Shown: piece after piece, positions 50,122-61,609 of the stretch
Position numbering within the stretch: position 1 is the stretch's first letter
How the letters are laid out: each line of letters starts with the position of its first letter
Source: Bugula neritina
Taxonomy: Eukaryota > Bryozoa > Gymnolaemata > Cheilostomatida > Bugulidae
Length of the DNA stretch: 64,000 bases
Assembly: GCA_964035545.1 (NCBI GenBank)
Contig: OZ037765.1
Span: forward strand, 12,394,698-12,458,697
Direction: 5' to 3'
The notes under the pieces: model-generated
Database searches by the model: none
Told to the model about the DNA's origin: nothing
What the model saw: the letters and a program-made list of their open reading frames with translations, nothing else
Program-made: the position numbers and the translations under genes

Positions 50122-53100
50122 CCTGCAGGGACATGAAAAGAGTCATTAAGTTATATTAGACCTGGTTTAATTCACATATACTTGCATATTTTCTTTTAAA
50201 AATTACATTTCAAAAGCACACAAAGTAGTAGCAATTTCGAAATTAAAAAATGACATTCAATTAAAGCCAACACCAAAAGAATCTCTTGGTGTCATGTTGC
50301 TAGAAATTGTGGCCGGAAAAGAATTCATCCACCAAACCACAATTTTGTGCTCAATATTTGTACGATGTAATAAATGAGTTTCAACTTGAATTGTCAAGTA
50401 TTAATAACAGGCAACTTCTGATGCTATAACAATGTACAGGAACTGAGTATCAGAATCTTGCACACTTCTTAATAGACTTACAGAACAAAAGTCTCCTTAG
50501 TATACTATTAGCTATCAAAAGCAGTTACTTAGTATGTATATACTACATCTAATAGAACTACTATCTAAACTCTAGAACATCTAGTTTTACAATTGCCACA
50601 TACTCATAGTGATAGTAAGCACGACTGTATGAGTATATCATAATGATAGCATGATAGCCATTGTTAAGTTTTCCACCATTACCAGATATTGCCATTTTGC
50701 TAGCTTCAATTTCGAGATGCATAACTACAATCCATAAATGACTAATATAGTATAAATTACATGTTTTTATGTTTTCACATTCCCTTGCTCTTAGTTGTTG
50801 TTAAGCCACTCATAAAGTTTGACGGTTGCTGACTTTATCTTACTTTAGACGAATAACTCACTAACTGTTTATAATATAGTGTAGATTATAATAGTGTAAT
50901 CTATAATGTGTAGTGTATAACAGTGTGTGCACTGTATAAAAGTGTAGTGTATAAACTGTAATAGTATAGTATATATTATATAATGTCAATGTGTAGTGTA
51001 TATTAATGCAGTGTATTATGTGTAGTGTATAATGTGTAGTGTATTATGTGTAGTGTATAATAATAATAATAATAATAATAATGTATAATGTGAAGGGTAT
51101 AATAATAGTAGTGTAGTGTGTTAAATATTATGTGTAAAGTATTACTTAATTATAATAATTACTATTAATAGAGTTTAAAAGGGTATAATGTGTGTAGTGC
51201 AGTGAATAACTTTGTCTCGCTATGACTATGAGTATGATCACAGAATATTAGCCTACTATGAGTATGACATTGACTATCACGATGACTATGCATAGGTGGC
51301 AAACCCGATTTTAGACTGCAATTTCAGCACAGCAACTTCACATTCAGTGCAGTAGTTGCACTAACTATACTTACAGTTACTAGCGTGGTTGATCAGTCTT
51401 TACAAATTGATATTCTTATTGACTTACTGACCCCTACAATCACAATCACAATGAATTGTGCGCCGATAAGCTTGACAAACCGCTACTGCGATGATCCTTG
51501 TTTACCACTCCCACTTCACTCCTTTCAGATCTTTGTGTGCAGCAACAGAGGAATTTTAACAGCCGAGTTCATTAATTGTCTAATTTACCAATAATGAGAA
51601 CATGACATATTTTGCTATATTTTTCATTTATAGAACACACTTTTATCCACCACCTACCTCCATGCATGGCTTGCGTGTTCTCTAGGGTTGATTATAGGTC
51701 ATAGGTCACACAAAGCTCACCTAATAAAAGTTACCCCTAAATACAAAGAAAGGAGAAAACAACTTCTTGAACATAACTTCTCCCATTAATTAACACCATA
51801 ATTATTATATTATTGAACTGAGCAAATATATTTGGTAGCAATTATAAGAAAGCATCTAGAATTCAACATATACCTACAATTCTAATAAAATAAACAGCTC
51901 TACCACACACACTAACACTTATACGTTCCCATGTTTCGTATTACAATAGATTTTTATTCTAATCGCATAAGAATAAATTCTATTTGTGTAGACTTGCTCA
52001 CAACTATTACTTAGCATTTCACCTGATAAGCTAGTGCGATTTTAACATTTAAAATTACGAAACTTGTAGTAAGATAATGTTTTATCTTAAACCTGACTAC
52101 ATGCACACACGTAGCACACGCAGAACATTCACACGTAGGGTGTCATCTGTAGTCAGACTGACTGATGAAGGCTGCTACTGTTTACTGTTCATTCAATTTG
52201 AGGTTTATTCTAAAAAAAGTTACTGTTTTATTTCAACTAGACCATGCCTTGACTAGAGAGGCATAGATGTAACACATGACAATGTTTCTTACTAAATTCA
52301 ATGTTATTAATAAACTATTTTGCTGTATTCGATGTATAATAATGTATAATATACTATATGCCTTTTTTACTACACAAACTACTTTGAGTCATTCCCCTTC
52401 TGACATTGCGCTCAGAAACTTAATCTCCAATATATTATTGAATTCTGTGCCAAGAAAGATAAAACATCTGTTTTCACCAACCCTGATTTCCTATTCAAAC
52501 TCTTATTTCAGGGCGTCTTAAATATTCTAGTAATCCATGAAAACTTTTAACATTATTAAAGTTTATTTAATGTAGGTTATTTTAAATAGTTTTTAAATTA
52601 ACATTACACTGTGCAGATAAATTTAGCTTTAATTTATATTTTAAATTGTTGTATTGTTGAAATGTTATGAAGCATCAGTGTGTGTATAACTGCCAGTTTT
52701 GAAAATATACAATACCAACTCACTCGACTAATTTAATGAGCCAACAACTGATTGGGAAACTAGGTAAGTTTATCCTTAAATAAGAAGTCATTCAATTGAG
52801 ATAATTTATATTCTCTTTAACTTATGGAATATCAGTAAATCATACTATACTAAAATTAGCACTAGCTCTAGCTTGACTTACTTTGAGATAATAATAAAGT
52901 TTACAGTTCAGCAGAGTTATTAATTAGTCTTAGAGCCTAGGCCCTAGAGGGTATGTTGTAAAAATCGAGAATGAAAAGTTTACCTGTGAATAAGTAAAAC
53001 CGATTATGATTTGCAAAGTGAAAACTTTTCTGTAGGTACAGTAGGTACTGTGGTCGGTATTCTCTCATACATAATATCATAAAGCTTAAAATAAAAATTT

Positions 53101-53880
53101 ACAACTGCAGACTTAATCTGAAAATAAACCAGCTGCACTTTAAATAATAATTTTTGTCAGGCTAGCACATTAAAAACAGTTTTGAACTAATTTACGTTAT
53201 GTAATGTTATACTGCTTATATACAAATATCTACATGCACTGTTTCGAAAATCTAGTATTTTGCTTAATATGGCATCTGATATATAATTATCTTCAAGATC
53301 CAATCTAGTGGTGAATAAATTACCACTGGTGCGTTCTAAATAGTGTAATAATATTTAGGAAAACACAGTTTCAAAGTAATTGAAAAGTCTGATAAGAGAT
53401 TGAATGGCGTTGTGAATTATATGTGACCTATGATCTCTAAAGGAGTCTAGTGCAATGAATTGGAAAATTACTTATTATTACTAGCTCATCCAATGGAGCG
53501 GTAAATAAATTATAGGTGAAACGGCTACAATCCCAAATATACCCTTCCCAGTTAGACGCTATTTTTTATCTTGTGTCACAATAATTATATAGTAATATAC
53601 CTATATAACTGTCGTATTGATTGCTAAATAGCTAAATGCTAATAGCCATAGTAGCTAAATGAATTATTCGACATAATATTTTATGTGGGACAAAAAACAG
53701 TTATATTAATAAACATTATCTTTGATTAATGAATACTTATTAACAAAACATCTGTTCAAACAAGAAGCAAAAAATATGTAAAATAATTATGTTAATGCAG
53801 ATGAAAGGAACTTATTTATGTGCCCAATACGTGCTTAATTTAAATATACATATATTTAAATAATATTTAAGTAAGTTGCA
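50122..53880. other. P450 upstream region, no further gene seen
   Basis: Begins with about 250 bases homologous, in inverted orientation, to the region before the second P450 exon 1 copy. Then comes a GTGTAGTGTATAAT-type tandem repeat and AT-rich sequence. A block CCCAGTTAGACGCTA at 53547-53561 has its inverted partner at 55793-55807. Confidence 0.5.
50870..51150. repeat. Tandem GTGTAGTGTATAAT-type repeat with (AAT)n core
   Basis: Imperfect repeats of about 14 bases, with an (ATA)n microsatellite at about 51057-51083. Low complexity only. Confidence 0.75.
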
Positions 53881-53883
53881 CAT

Positions 53884-53884
53884 A

Positions 53885-53964
<80 letters not shown>
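53884..53964. repeat. (TA)n array at left end of Penelope-like element
   Basis: About 40 TA units with one TG interruption, directly left of the retroelement's inverted arm. Confidence 0.9.
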
Positions 53965-53966
<2 letters not shown>

Positions 53967-53989
53967 TTACGAGCTAGCAGTTTGATTAT

Positions 53990-54545
53990 AAATAAGTATA
54001 CGAGAAACATTGTTGATTTATTACTTCATTAGGTAAAGTAATTATACTGATATTTCGGGTACCACTGTACCCATCTTCAGAGTAGCAATGAATGGAATTC
54101 AAAAATTATTACGTTACGTGAGACACTATGCATGACACAAAGAATAGAGAGTGGCAGTTATTGTAAATTATTGAAACTGAGGGAGATAATCTTAATTTAT
54201 ATATTACGCATGTCAAAAATTATACTGATTTTTTACATAAAAAAAAAAATTAGAGTTGACAAAAAATAGATATCCAAACATATAAAAAAAACAGCAAGGA
54301 TTAGTGAAACTATGTGAGAGTTGAGTAGAGTAGAGCTTATTGGTATAGTTTTAGTGGTATGGAGTAATTTTGTTTATTAAGTTGCGGTTTTATTTGTTTA
54401 ATGTAGAGAGCTTCGGCTATATATACTTTTCGATGGTGGATTCTTTTAAATGAATGATTTAGAACTGTTACATTGTCTATTGATATGTTTCCGTGTTTAG
54501 TGGTGGAGATGTGTTGATAAATTTTGGAATTGATGTCATGGCAGT
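53990..54545 (-). repeat. Left inverted arm of the Penelope-like element
   Basis: Reverse complement of the element's 3' end with scattered substitutions and small indels. For example, a Tyr-Ile insertion changes HHRKVAEALY to HHRKVYIAEALY. Contains GGGTACCACTGTACCC, the stem II of the hammerhead-like motif. Confidence 0.85.
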
Positions 54546-55535
54546 ATTCCGCAAGCCAACACATAACGATATATATTTACATTGGAACTCTTTCTCACTT
54601 AAAACATGGAAGCTAAGCACACTAAAGTCACTATAGTATTAAGAGCTAATAAAATCTGTTCTACTCCAGCACTTAAGACCCAAGAACTAAACTATATCCG
54701 AAATGTTTTTGAACATAAAAATGGTTACCCTAAATATGTAATAGAGAAAACTATTAAGAACATTGGTGACGGACTACTCAGTGGAAAAGACAACAGGAAA
54801 CACATTTTACTCCAACTGCCTTATAAAGGAGTAACAGGAGAAAAACTTATCCGCTCCCTCAATAAATTAATTACAGACTCTTTTCCAAATGAACTCAATG
54901 CACGGATTTTATTTAAAAGAACCCCCTTAAGTTCACATTTTAATCTCAAAGATAAAACCAATAAAGAACACATACACAACCTAGTCTACAAAATAACCTG
55001 CCTTGAAGCTACCTGTCAACAGACATATGTAGGCGAAACAGGACGTCGCCTATCACACAGGATACATGAACACTGCCATGACATCAATTCCAAAATTTAT
55101 CAACACATCTCCACCACTAAACACGGAAACATATCAATAGACAATGTAACAGTTCTAAATCATTCATTTAAAGGAATCCACCATCGAAAAGTAGCCGAAG
55201 CTCTCTACATTAAACAAATAAAACCGCAACTTAATAAACAAAATTACTCCATACTACTAAAACTATACCAATAAGCTCCACACTACTCAACTCTCACATA
55301 GTTTCACTAATCCTTGCTGGTTTTTTTTATATTTGGATATCTATTTTTTGTCAACTCTAATTATTATTATTTTTTTTTATGCAAAAAATCAGTATAATTT
55401 TTGACATGCGTAATATATAAATTAAGATTATCTCCCGATCAGTTTCAATAATTTACAATAACTGCTACTCTCTATTCTTTGTGTCATGCATAGTGTCTAA
55501 CGTAACGTAATAATTTTTGAATTTCATTTATTGCT

Positions 55536-55585
55536 ACTCTGAAGATGGGTACAGTGGTACCCGAAATATCAGTATAATTACTTTA
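55536..55585 (+). ncRNA. Hammerhead-like motif in Penelope-like terminal arm
   Basis: CTGAAGA (fits CUGANGA), a perfect 6-bp stem II GGGTAC/GTACCC with loop AGTG, and GAAA are present in hammerhead order. A short ATA/TAT stem III is possible. A convincing stem I was not found, so catalytic activity is doubtful. The same motif is in the left arm near 54048-54084 on the minus strand. Confidence 0.45.
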
Positions 55586-55626
55586 CCTAATAAAGTAATA
55601 AATCAACAATGTTTCTCGTATACTTA

Positions 55627-55630
<4 letters not shown>

Positions 55631-55719
<89 letters not shown>
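55631..55719. repeat. (TA)n array at right end of Penelope-like element
   Basis: About 44 uninterrupted TA units. Confidence 0.95.
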
Positions 55720-55722
<3 letters not shown>

Positions 55723-55739
55723 ACCAATATAAATAAATA

Positions 55740-57496
55740 GCGTCTCTAGCTACCCGAACAGGACAAAGCAGAAATAGGTGAGAATAAATAAATAGCGTCT
55801 AACTGGGTAGCGTCCAAGTGGGAAGCGTCTAACTAGGATGACGCCAGCAAAACCTATCAAGTGCTGTCGCGGAGTAACCAGTTTGCTAAAATCTTTCTAT
55901 AAGCAGCTTTCAGGTCTGGGTGAATGTGTGCAAAAGCTTACGACTTTCAAATATTATTGAGTTGAGAGACGTAATTTTAACGTTGAGAAAACTAAATTAC
56001 TACACCCGGTCAATCCCGAACGCGTAGCTGCTTATAGAACAATTCTATTGTCTTCGAATGTCTCAAAATCAAAATGGACGAAAACCGTTTATGCCTAACT
56101 TATGGCGTTAATTTGCACTTGGACAGTCACATTACTACTCTACCAAGTACCAGTGCTAGTAATACTTATAAGTCATACGTCATAGTAATAGTGTTATACT
56201 CGTAGTCATACTGAAACTGAGTTTCAGTGAGTGAGTGTGTTGTTGGATCGGTTGAAAGTTTGAGGTACCTAAGGGCTGAGGCTAAGTTTAAGTTAGATTT
56301 ACTTTTAGTTTTACTTTTACTTTTAGTTTTAGAAACAGTTACTGTTAGTGTTACTGTTAGTGTTAGACTTTCAGTTTCACTTTGACTTACTCTTAGAGTA
56401 AAAGTAAGACTTAGACTGAGAGTAAGACTAAGAGGAAGAGTAACGGTTAGAGTAACTTCAGTAAGAGTTATTTTTACGCTTACTCTAACTCTTAGAGTTA
56501 GACTTGGAGTCAGCAGTTACAAATTGAAGTACAATTTAAATTTATAAGTATATGATAATCATAATGATATAATTATAATCATCATTGCGGTTATATCAAT
56601 ATGAATATGAAAGCAGAATATAATAATCACAATGTCATTGTCAGTTACTGTTAGTACAATGACAATGACAATACTGTTACTGTGTAATGGTAAACCGAAG
56701 CGTATGCATACTTACCACTACCAGTATCTTAATAGCTCTTTTCTTTATTTTGGCAATGGTGACAAAACAGAGCTTATTTTTGTCAGTGTAAAATGTTGCA
56801 TTGGGGGTGTTATTATCCCTGTATGATCATTGACCAATGACTGTCCAACACATTACCCATATGCGGTACACCCCTTCCTCCCTCTAGGGCAATCCAGTGT
56901 GATCACTTTGAGTAAGTTCGAGTAAGATCATTATGATTATGATGCTTTGTTTTACTATTAGTATTACTATTACTATTAGTATTATCTATGACTCCTAGTT
57001 TAAGTATAAGTATCGTTATGTGCCAAATGCCTGACACTCTGGAATTTCGAATCTAGATAATAGTTTCGTGAAATGTAATAGCTATACACTAAATATATTT
57101 TTAAAATTTTCAATAAAATGGGGATATCATTGTTCTGTAAGCCTTTAAATCATGCTGTTAAGAAATTGCGAATTTATAAGAAGTTTTTTACTTTGTAGCG
57201 TTGTAAATTCTCTGCTTAAGATATTACTTGAAAGTCCAAATTGGAAATAATTTGTTACACTATAACCATGCAACTGCTGAGCATAACAATGTAGATCTGT
57301 GGATGATGAATTTTCATACCATAATTTCTAGCAGCATCACATCAAAAGGTTTTTGTGGTGTCAGTTTTAATTGAATGTCGGTTTTTATAATTGTTGCTTA
57401 TTTTAAGTGTGTTCCTAGAATTTAAAAGCAAATGCAAATATATGTAAATCAAACTCGCTCTAATATAACTTAATGACCCTTGTTATGTATCTGCAG
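55740..57496. other. Low-complexity region between retroelement and P450 exon 1 copy
   Basis: AATAGCGTCT-type blocks recur three times at 55.74-55.83 kb. From 56.15 to 56.56 kb the sequence consists of permuted words such as TTACTTTTAGTTTTAC, GTTAGTGTTACTG and AGAGTAAGACT. The last 250 bases are homologous to the region upstream of the intact P450 exon 1. No gene recognised. Confidence 0.5.
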
Positions 57497-57530
57497 GTAT
57501 TTTTTGCATAGAGGAAGTAAAACAACTAAA

Positions 57531-57758
57531 ATGGGCACAGTTATCACTACTTTGTCATCACAAGACCTGTCTACACTAGGACTGGTTATAGTGACTCTTA
57601 TACTGACATACTACTTCTATGCTAGAACTAGTACTAAACAGCGCTACCCACGTGGACCTCCTACTATTCCTATACTTGGAAATCTTCCTCAACTTCTTAT
57701 GGCCAAAGATATGAATATGATATACTTTTTAGAAGATAGTCGTAAGAAGTATGGAAAT
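57531..57758 (+). pseudogene. Isolated inverted copy of P450 exon 1
   Basis: Encodes the same 76 residues as exon 1 of the P450 at 49861-50088, including membrane anchor and [13 protein letters not shown] hinge. There is a single synonymous difference (CTT versus CTC) in 228 bases. The 5' UTR part from the CTGCAG acceptor (57497-57530) has two differences. The donor is GTAAGT instead of GTGAGT. No P450 exons 2-8 were recognised downstream in the window: retroelements occupy the space, so the copy is truncated unless exons lie beyond 64 kb. It may still be transcribed, as acceptor, ATG and donor are intact. Confidence 0.85.
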
Positions 57759-57923
57759 GTAAGTTGAAAACATATATTGCACTTTTGGAACTGATATTTA
57801 AAAGCATTTAATTGAGTTAATACCATATACCAAGTTTCAGTTAATTCAAATCTACTGAGTACTCTTGACTGAATTGCTTGTTGAAATCATCTAAGGATGC
57901 ACAAAGTGACTTGGTAGTGAGCA

Positions 57924-58193
57924 TAGGGCCACATGAGGCGTATTTCTGCAAAAGAAAATATGCACCACAAGTAGAAAAGGTGTCCTCTGTGCATAAATTT
58001 TATGCGTTAAGATTCCTGAACGACAAGTTTAAATAGTTTCTGCCATCGTTACTTAATTGACTGGCTTGTTTAGCGAACCCACTTTGCTTTAATACTACGA
58101 ATGAGTCAGAATTCCCAATGCATGTAATCAGTAGAGACCTTTTTCTACTTATGGTGCAAATTTTTGTTTGCGAAAATAGCCCGTGTGGCCCTA
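57924..58193. mobile_element. MITE copy 1, TAGGGCCACA ends
   Basis: Left end reads TAGGGCCACATGAGGCG, and inward ACCACAAGTAGAAAAGGTGT. The right end is the near inverse: CTTTTTCTACTTATGGTGCA, and outward CCCGTGTGGCCCTA. The terminal inverted repeats span about 65 bases. No coding capacity. hAT-like ends are possible but target duplications are unclear. Confidence 0.65.
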
Positions 58194-58788
58194 CGCTAAT
58201 ACAAAACTGTCTTTGAGGTTGTGCTAAATAATTATTGTCATAAGTAGTGTCTCGAGTTTGTGCAACTATTGACACTGTTGAAAATTTTTATTCTTCCAAA
58301 GAACTATTTGAGATTTATTAAAAGTATTATGCAAGGAAGTATTTTTGAAAATTGGGCTCTCTTCCATTTCTTATGAAATTTATATACAAGTTAGGGTTTC
58401 TCAAAATGATATTTGTACTCTGTAGCAGCTGTTAGAAATCCAAAACTCGGCACACATTGTGTAATAAAATTTTACTGCTCAATCTTTTAAAATGTCATTA
58501 TAAACATCTCTTCACTATGGTCAAGTGAGAGCAAAAGTCTAAAATATTAGTGCATTAGTTCAGATAATATAATAAACTAACTGGTAATAAAATAAGTTGG
58601 GTCAAAATTTTATACTTCTCGGAATGGAAAAGCTTGAAAATTACTGAAAATTTTTTTTAGAGGTACAAGTAGAGCATTTGAGACCCCAACCCTTGTGTTA
58701 TATTCTAATTACTCTATTCGATATCGTTACTCTATCGATACTATATCGAATATAAAAAACTTATTTATTCATTTTATTGACTACCAAT

Positions 58789-59548
58789 TTCATTGTGTTT
58801 CCATTATCGCATTATGCGAATGGATTTTCTCATTCGCCCTATAGAAACAGTTGCATCGAAGCAAAACCGCAGCCGGAAATTACACCGAACGGCTCCTTCG
58901 ATGAAAAATTTCCTTCGCATTATGCGCATAATGGAAATGGTTCCTTCGGTTAAATCGAATGAAACCTTTTGTGCCGGAGGCAGAGATCAGCATTTGTGGC
59001 GGCTAGTTACATAGTTACGCGATGTAAACAATAATTATAAGTTACAACCTACGCTAACGTGTAGCCTACTTCGGCTTTTAAAAATTTAAATTATTTTATT
59101 TATCCTAGCTGCTATTATTTAAAATAGTTACTAATAATCTTAAATTTGTACAATTTTTCCGTAAGCCAAAGCTCTCCTAAGCTAAAAATAAGTTGACAGC
59201 TATTTTCATTTTGAAAATTTAAATTACTTTTAAGCTTATGTTTATCGATCAAGAAATACTTTATGCTTTCATTGGTTTATGCTTTTTTATTTTAAATAAA
59301 CTGACTCAAAGTTTGTGTATTTAATTGATTCAATCTATCAAAAATGAGGACAGAATTAAAAAAATGCCGTTGTGCATGAACTCAAACTCAAACTTGGCCA
59401 TATTAATTATCATTTTAGTTCAGCAGTCACAATTGTAAAGAGAAGATAATTTCGTACAGATTGCATAGGAACGTGTGGTTTTTCCTTCGATGTAATCCGT
59501 ACGGGCACCCGATACGCATTCATTCGCCTTCATGGAAACGCAGTGTTT
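58789..59548. mobile_element. Candidate TIR DNA element with CAYTGYGTTTCCAT ends
   Basis: Left end CATTGTGTTTCCATTATCG and right end ATGGAAACGCAGTG (inverted: CACTGCGTTTCCAT) form a 14-base inverted repeat. A GCGAATG-type sequence follows at both ends. TTT flanks both sides. Internal CATTATGCG motifs recur near the left end. No transposase frame was seen, so it would be non-autonomous. Confidence 0.5.
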
Positions 59549-59879
59549 GTTTCACGTAGTGCAAGCTACGCTCATCAGGTCATTATGCATGGTTGAGTAA
59601 TTTTGTTTTGAAATTTAGATTGTTTGTGTATTGCTACACCAGAATTTCTTAATTAGCGTCTGTTGAATGATTCTGTTGAATGCGCAAACAAAAATTTTCG
59701 TTTGTGTTTGCACGTGCTGGAAAGTTCTTTACGTTTGTTGAGGGAGGATAACGCTGGTTGTTTTACAATTGCGTATTTCTTATAGCTACATAAGTTACAT
59801 CTGTTAGTTAAGTTTGAGAACGATTTACAAATTTTTAAAATGCTCCATTTTAAGCTAAATTTCATGTTGTTTTCTTTTA

Positions 59880-61605
59880 AGTTCCAGATGTGTCTGCTGA
59901 GTTGTGTGTTGGCTTTTTTTGCATGTAGGAAAGAGGCTCTATGGTTGTTGAATCGGGTTTTAAAAGTAGTTGAACAGAGTCCTATGTATGATTGACTGTC
60001 TTGTCACAGTTGCTTGGTAGATTTAGTCTAGGGCCACACTATGCGTACTTTCGCGTGCGAAAATTTAAACCACAAGTAGAAAAGTAGTTTTTCGATTTCA
60101 CTGACTACAGTGGACACCTTTTCTACTTGTAGTTTGAATTTTCGCCTGTGAAAATGTGCACCGTGTGACCCTAGGCTAAGTCTTTGTATAGACATTTATC
60201 ATTTAATGGGAAGGTTGTTTACAGTTGCATTGTGTGTCGTTTAGTTTAGTAGTGGTAGTAGGGGTGTGTGCAGTTTTAAGTTTGTGTTGGTTTGAGCCAT
60301 CAATAATATTTTTCATGTTTGGCATACATGAGTAGCTAATTTTTATGGTTTTCCTATTAAAAAATTTACTCAGCTGGTTTGATTGTGGGAAGCATTTGTC
60401 GATGGTTTGAAGAAATTTTTTTCCGATATGGGTTTTCCTGGTTGAACTGAAAGGTGGGTTGTACCACAATGTTTCTATTCCTATTTTTATAATTTTTGTT
60501 GGATTCAGGTGTTGGGTTATATTTTAATTTATAGTCATCCACTGTTTGAGTGCTTCTGGGTATGGTTGTATAGTGGTGTTAAACTGCTCCTCATTGGAGG
60601 ATAGTGAGCCAAGTCTTTTATTTATATTTCCTAGTAGGTTTTTCAATACTGCAGGTAGATAGTCGCTTTGCTTGTGTGCATAGAGGATAGTGTTTCCTGG
60701 TTTTGTATAAGGTTTGTAGGATTGGTTAGTTAGGTTGAATGTTACATCTAGGAAGTTTACAACTTTTTATTGATTTCTATTGTAATTGAGAGATTAAATT
60801 TTCTAACAAAGCTGCAAATTTTTTTCTTGTTATGTTCTATATGTCTCGTTGTTCCTTCACAAACTATGAGCCATTCATCTCTATATAGGCTTAAATTGCA
60901 TTCTAGATTCATTTCAGTAATTAATAGGTTTAGTAGGTAGATTCCAATTAGTTGGCAGGTTTCGGCACCGTCATAGCTTCCCATAGTAATATTAAAATTA
61001 CTGTCATGCTTTTTTGTTCATTGTTCACCAGTGGAAACAAGGATGGACTTTTTAGAGTTTAAAATTATTTCCTGGTGTTCAGTTGGTATTTTAGCAAAGT
61101 GTGAAGCAAAGGAAAGGGCTTTGGAAAGGAGGTCCTCAGTTATTGATGGGTAAAAATTGCATGTCAAAAGTAATAAAGGACTTATTGCTTTTGTTTTTGA
61201 TGTTTTCAAACCAGTTTATTACTGAATAGATATTCTTCCATATGTTGATGTTGATATGTTGAAGGAGTTTAGCATTTATATTGTCCAATAATTGTTTGCT
61301 GATTATACTGATGTTGGATTTGGTGGGATTTGTAAGTCTGCAGGATGGTTTGTTACTAAAGTTAGGTTTGTGGTTTTTTAATGTAATTGAAGCAATTCGA
61401 TGTGGTTCATCTTGGTTTTGTTGTTGAAAATAAAAATATTTGGTTGTAATTTTGCCCAGGTAGTGCTTTTTTGCATGTCTGCATGTAGATAAAATTTCAG
61501 TTCTATTGAGGAGGTTTTACTAAGCCAGAATACTATGAAATATTTTTCCCATAGGCTGAGGTTGCGTCGTTTGGTAACTTTATTGTATGAATTGGTCTTC
61601 TTCAT
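59880..61605 (-). mobile_element. Decayed GIY-YIG retroelement copy (Penelope-like type)
   Basis: In minus-strand order: an N-terminal fragment (KLQPNIFIFNNKTKMNHIEL); RT core fragments NFYPSITEDLLSKALSFASH, MGSYDGAETCQLIGIYLLN and YRDEWLIVCEGTTRHIEHNK; then WYNPPFSSTRKTHIGKKFL and NRKTIKISYSCMPNMKNIID; and, after a MITE insertion, SYIGLCSTTFKTRFNNHRAS from the GIY-YIG nuclease. Stops and frameshifts break it in several places. The catalytic YxDD box reads YRDE. It is an old dead copy of a family distinct from the element at 54 kb. Confidence 0.7.
60029..60173. mobile_element. MITE copy 2, nested inside the retroelement
   Basis: 145 bases with ends TAGGGCCACACTATGCG and CACCGTGTGACCCTA. Inner arms AACCACAAGTAGAAAAG and CTTTTCTACTTGTAGTTTG can fold into one long hairpin. 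It separates the zinc-cluster part of the retroelement (60.2 kb) from its GIY-YIG part (59.9-60.0 kb), so it inserted later. Same family as the copy at 57.9 kb. Confidence 0.75.
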
Positions 61606-61609
61606 AATT

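Larger units (their letters stand above)
53965..55630 (+). mobile_element. Penelope-like retroelement, 5'-truncated, with inverted terminal arm
   Basis: The central plus-strand frame (54606-55274) reads as the post-RT linker and C-terminal GIY-YIG endonuclease of Penelope-like elements. It includes LRANKICSTPALKTQEL, then NLVYKITC, then TYVGETGRRLSHRIHEH. Just upstream, in another frame (about 54541-54636), is RT-end sequence VFRKPTHNDIYLHWNSF, so a frameshift separates the two. The last 560 bases (about 55067-55630) are repeated in inverted orientation at about 53990-54545, including the coding 3' end. The left arm therefore encodes the same 60-odd residues on the minus strand with small differences. 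Most of the reverse transcriptase is absent, so the element is not autonomous. (TA)n arrays lie on both outer edges. Confidence 0.8.

Noticed and set aside
52140-52180. CTGATGAAGG as another hammerhead core
   Set aside because: No GAAA with flanking complementary stems follows at the required spacing.
54606-55274. 222-codon frame as a host gene
   Set aside because: It is the GIY-YIG end of a Penelope-like element, with RT sequence just upstream in another frame.
58793-59014. 73-codon plus-strand open frame
   Set aside because: Lies inside the candidate TIR element and consists of its CATTATGCG-type repeats; no protein motif.
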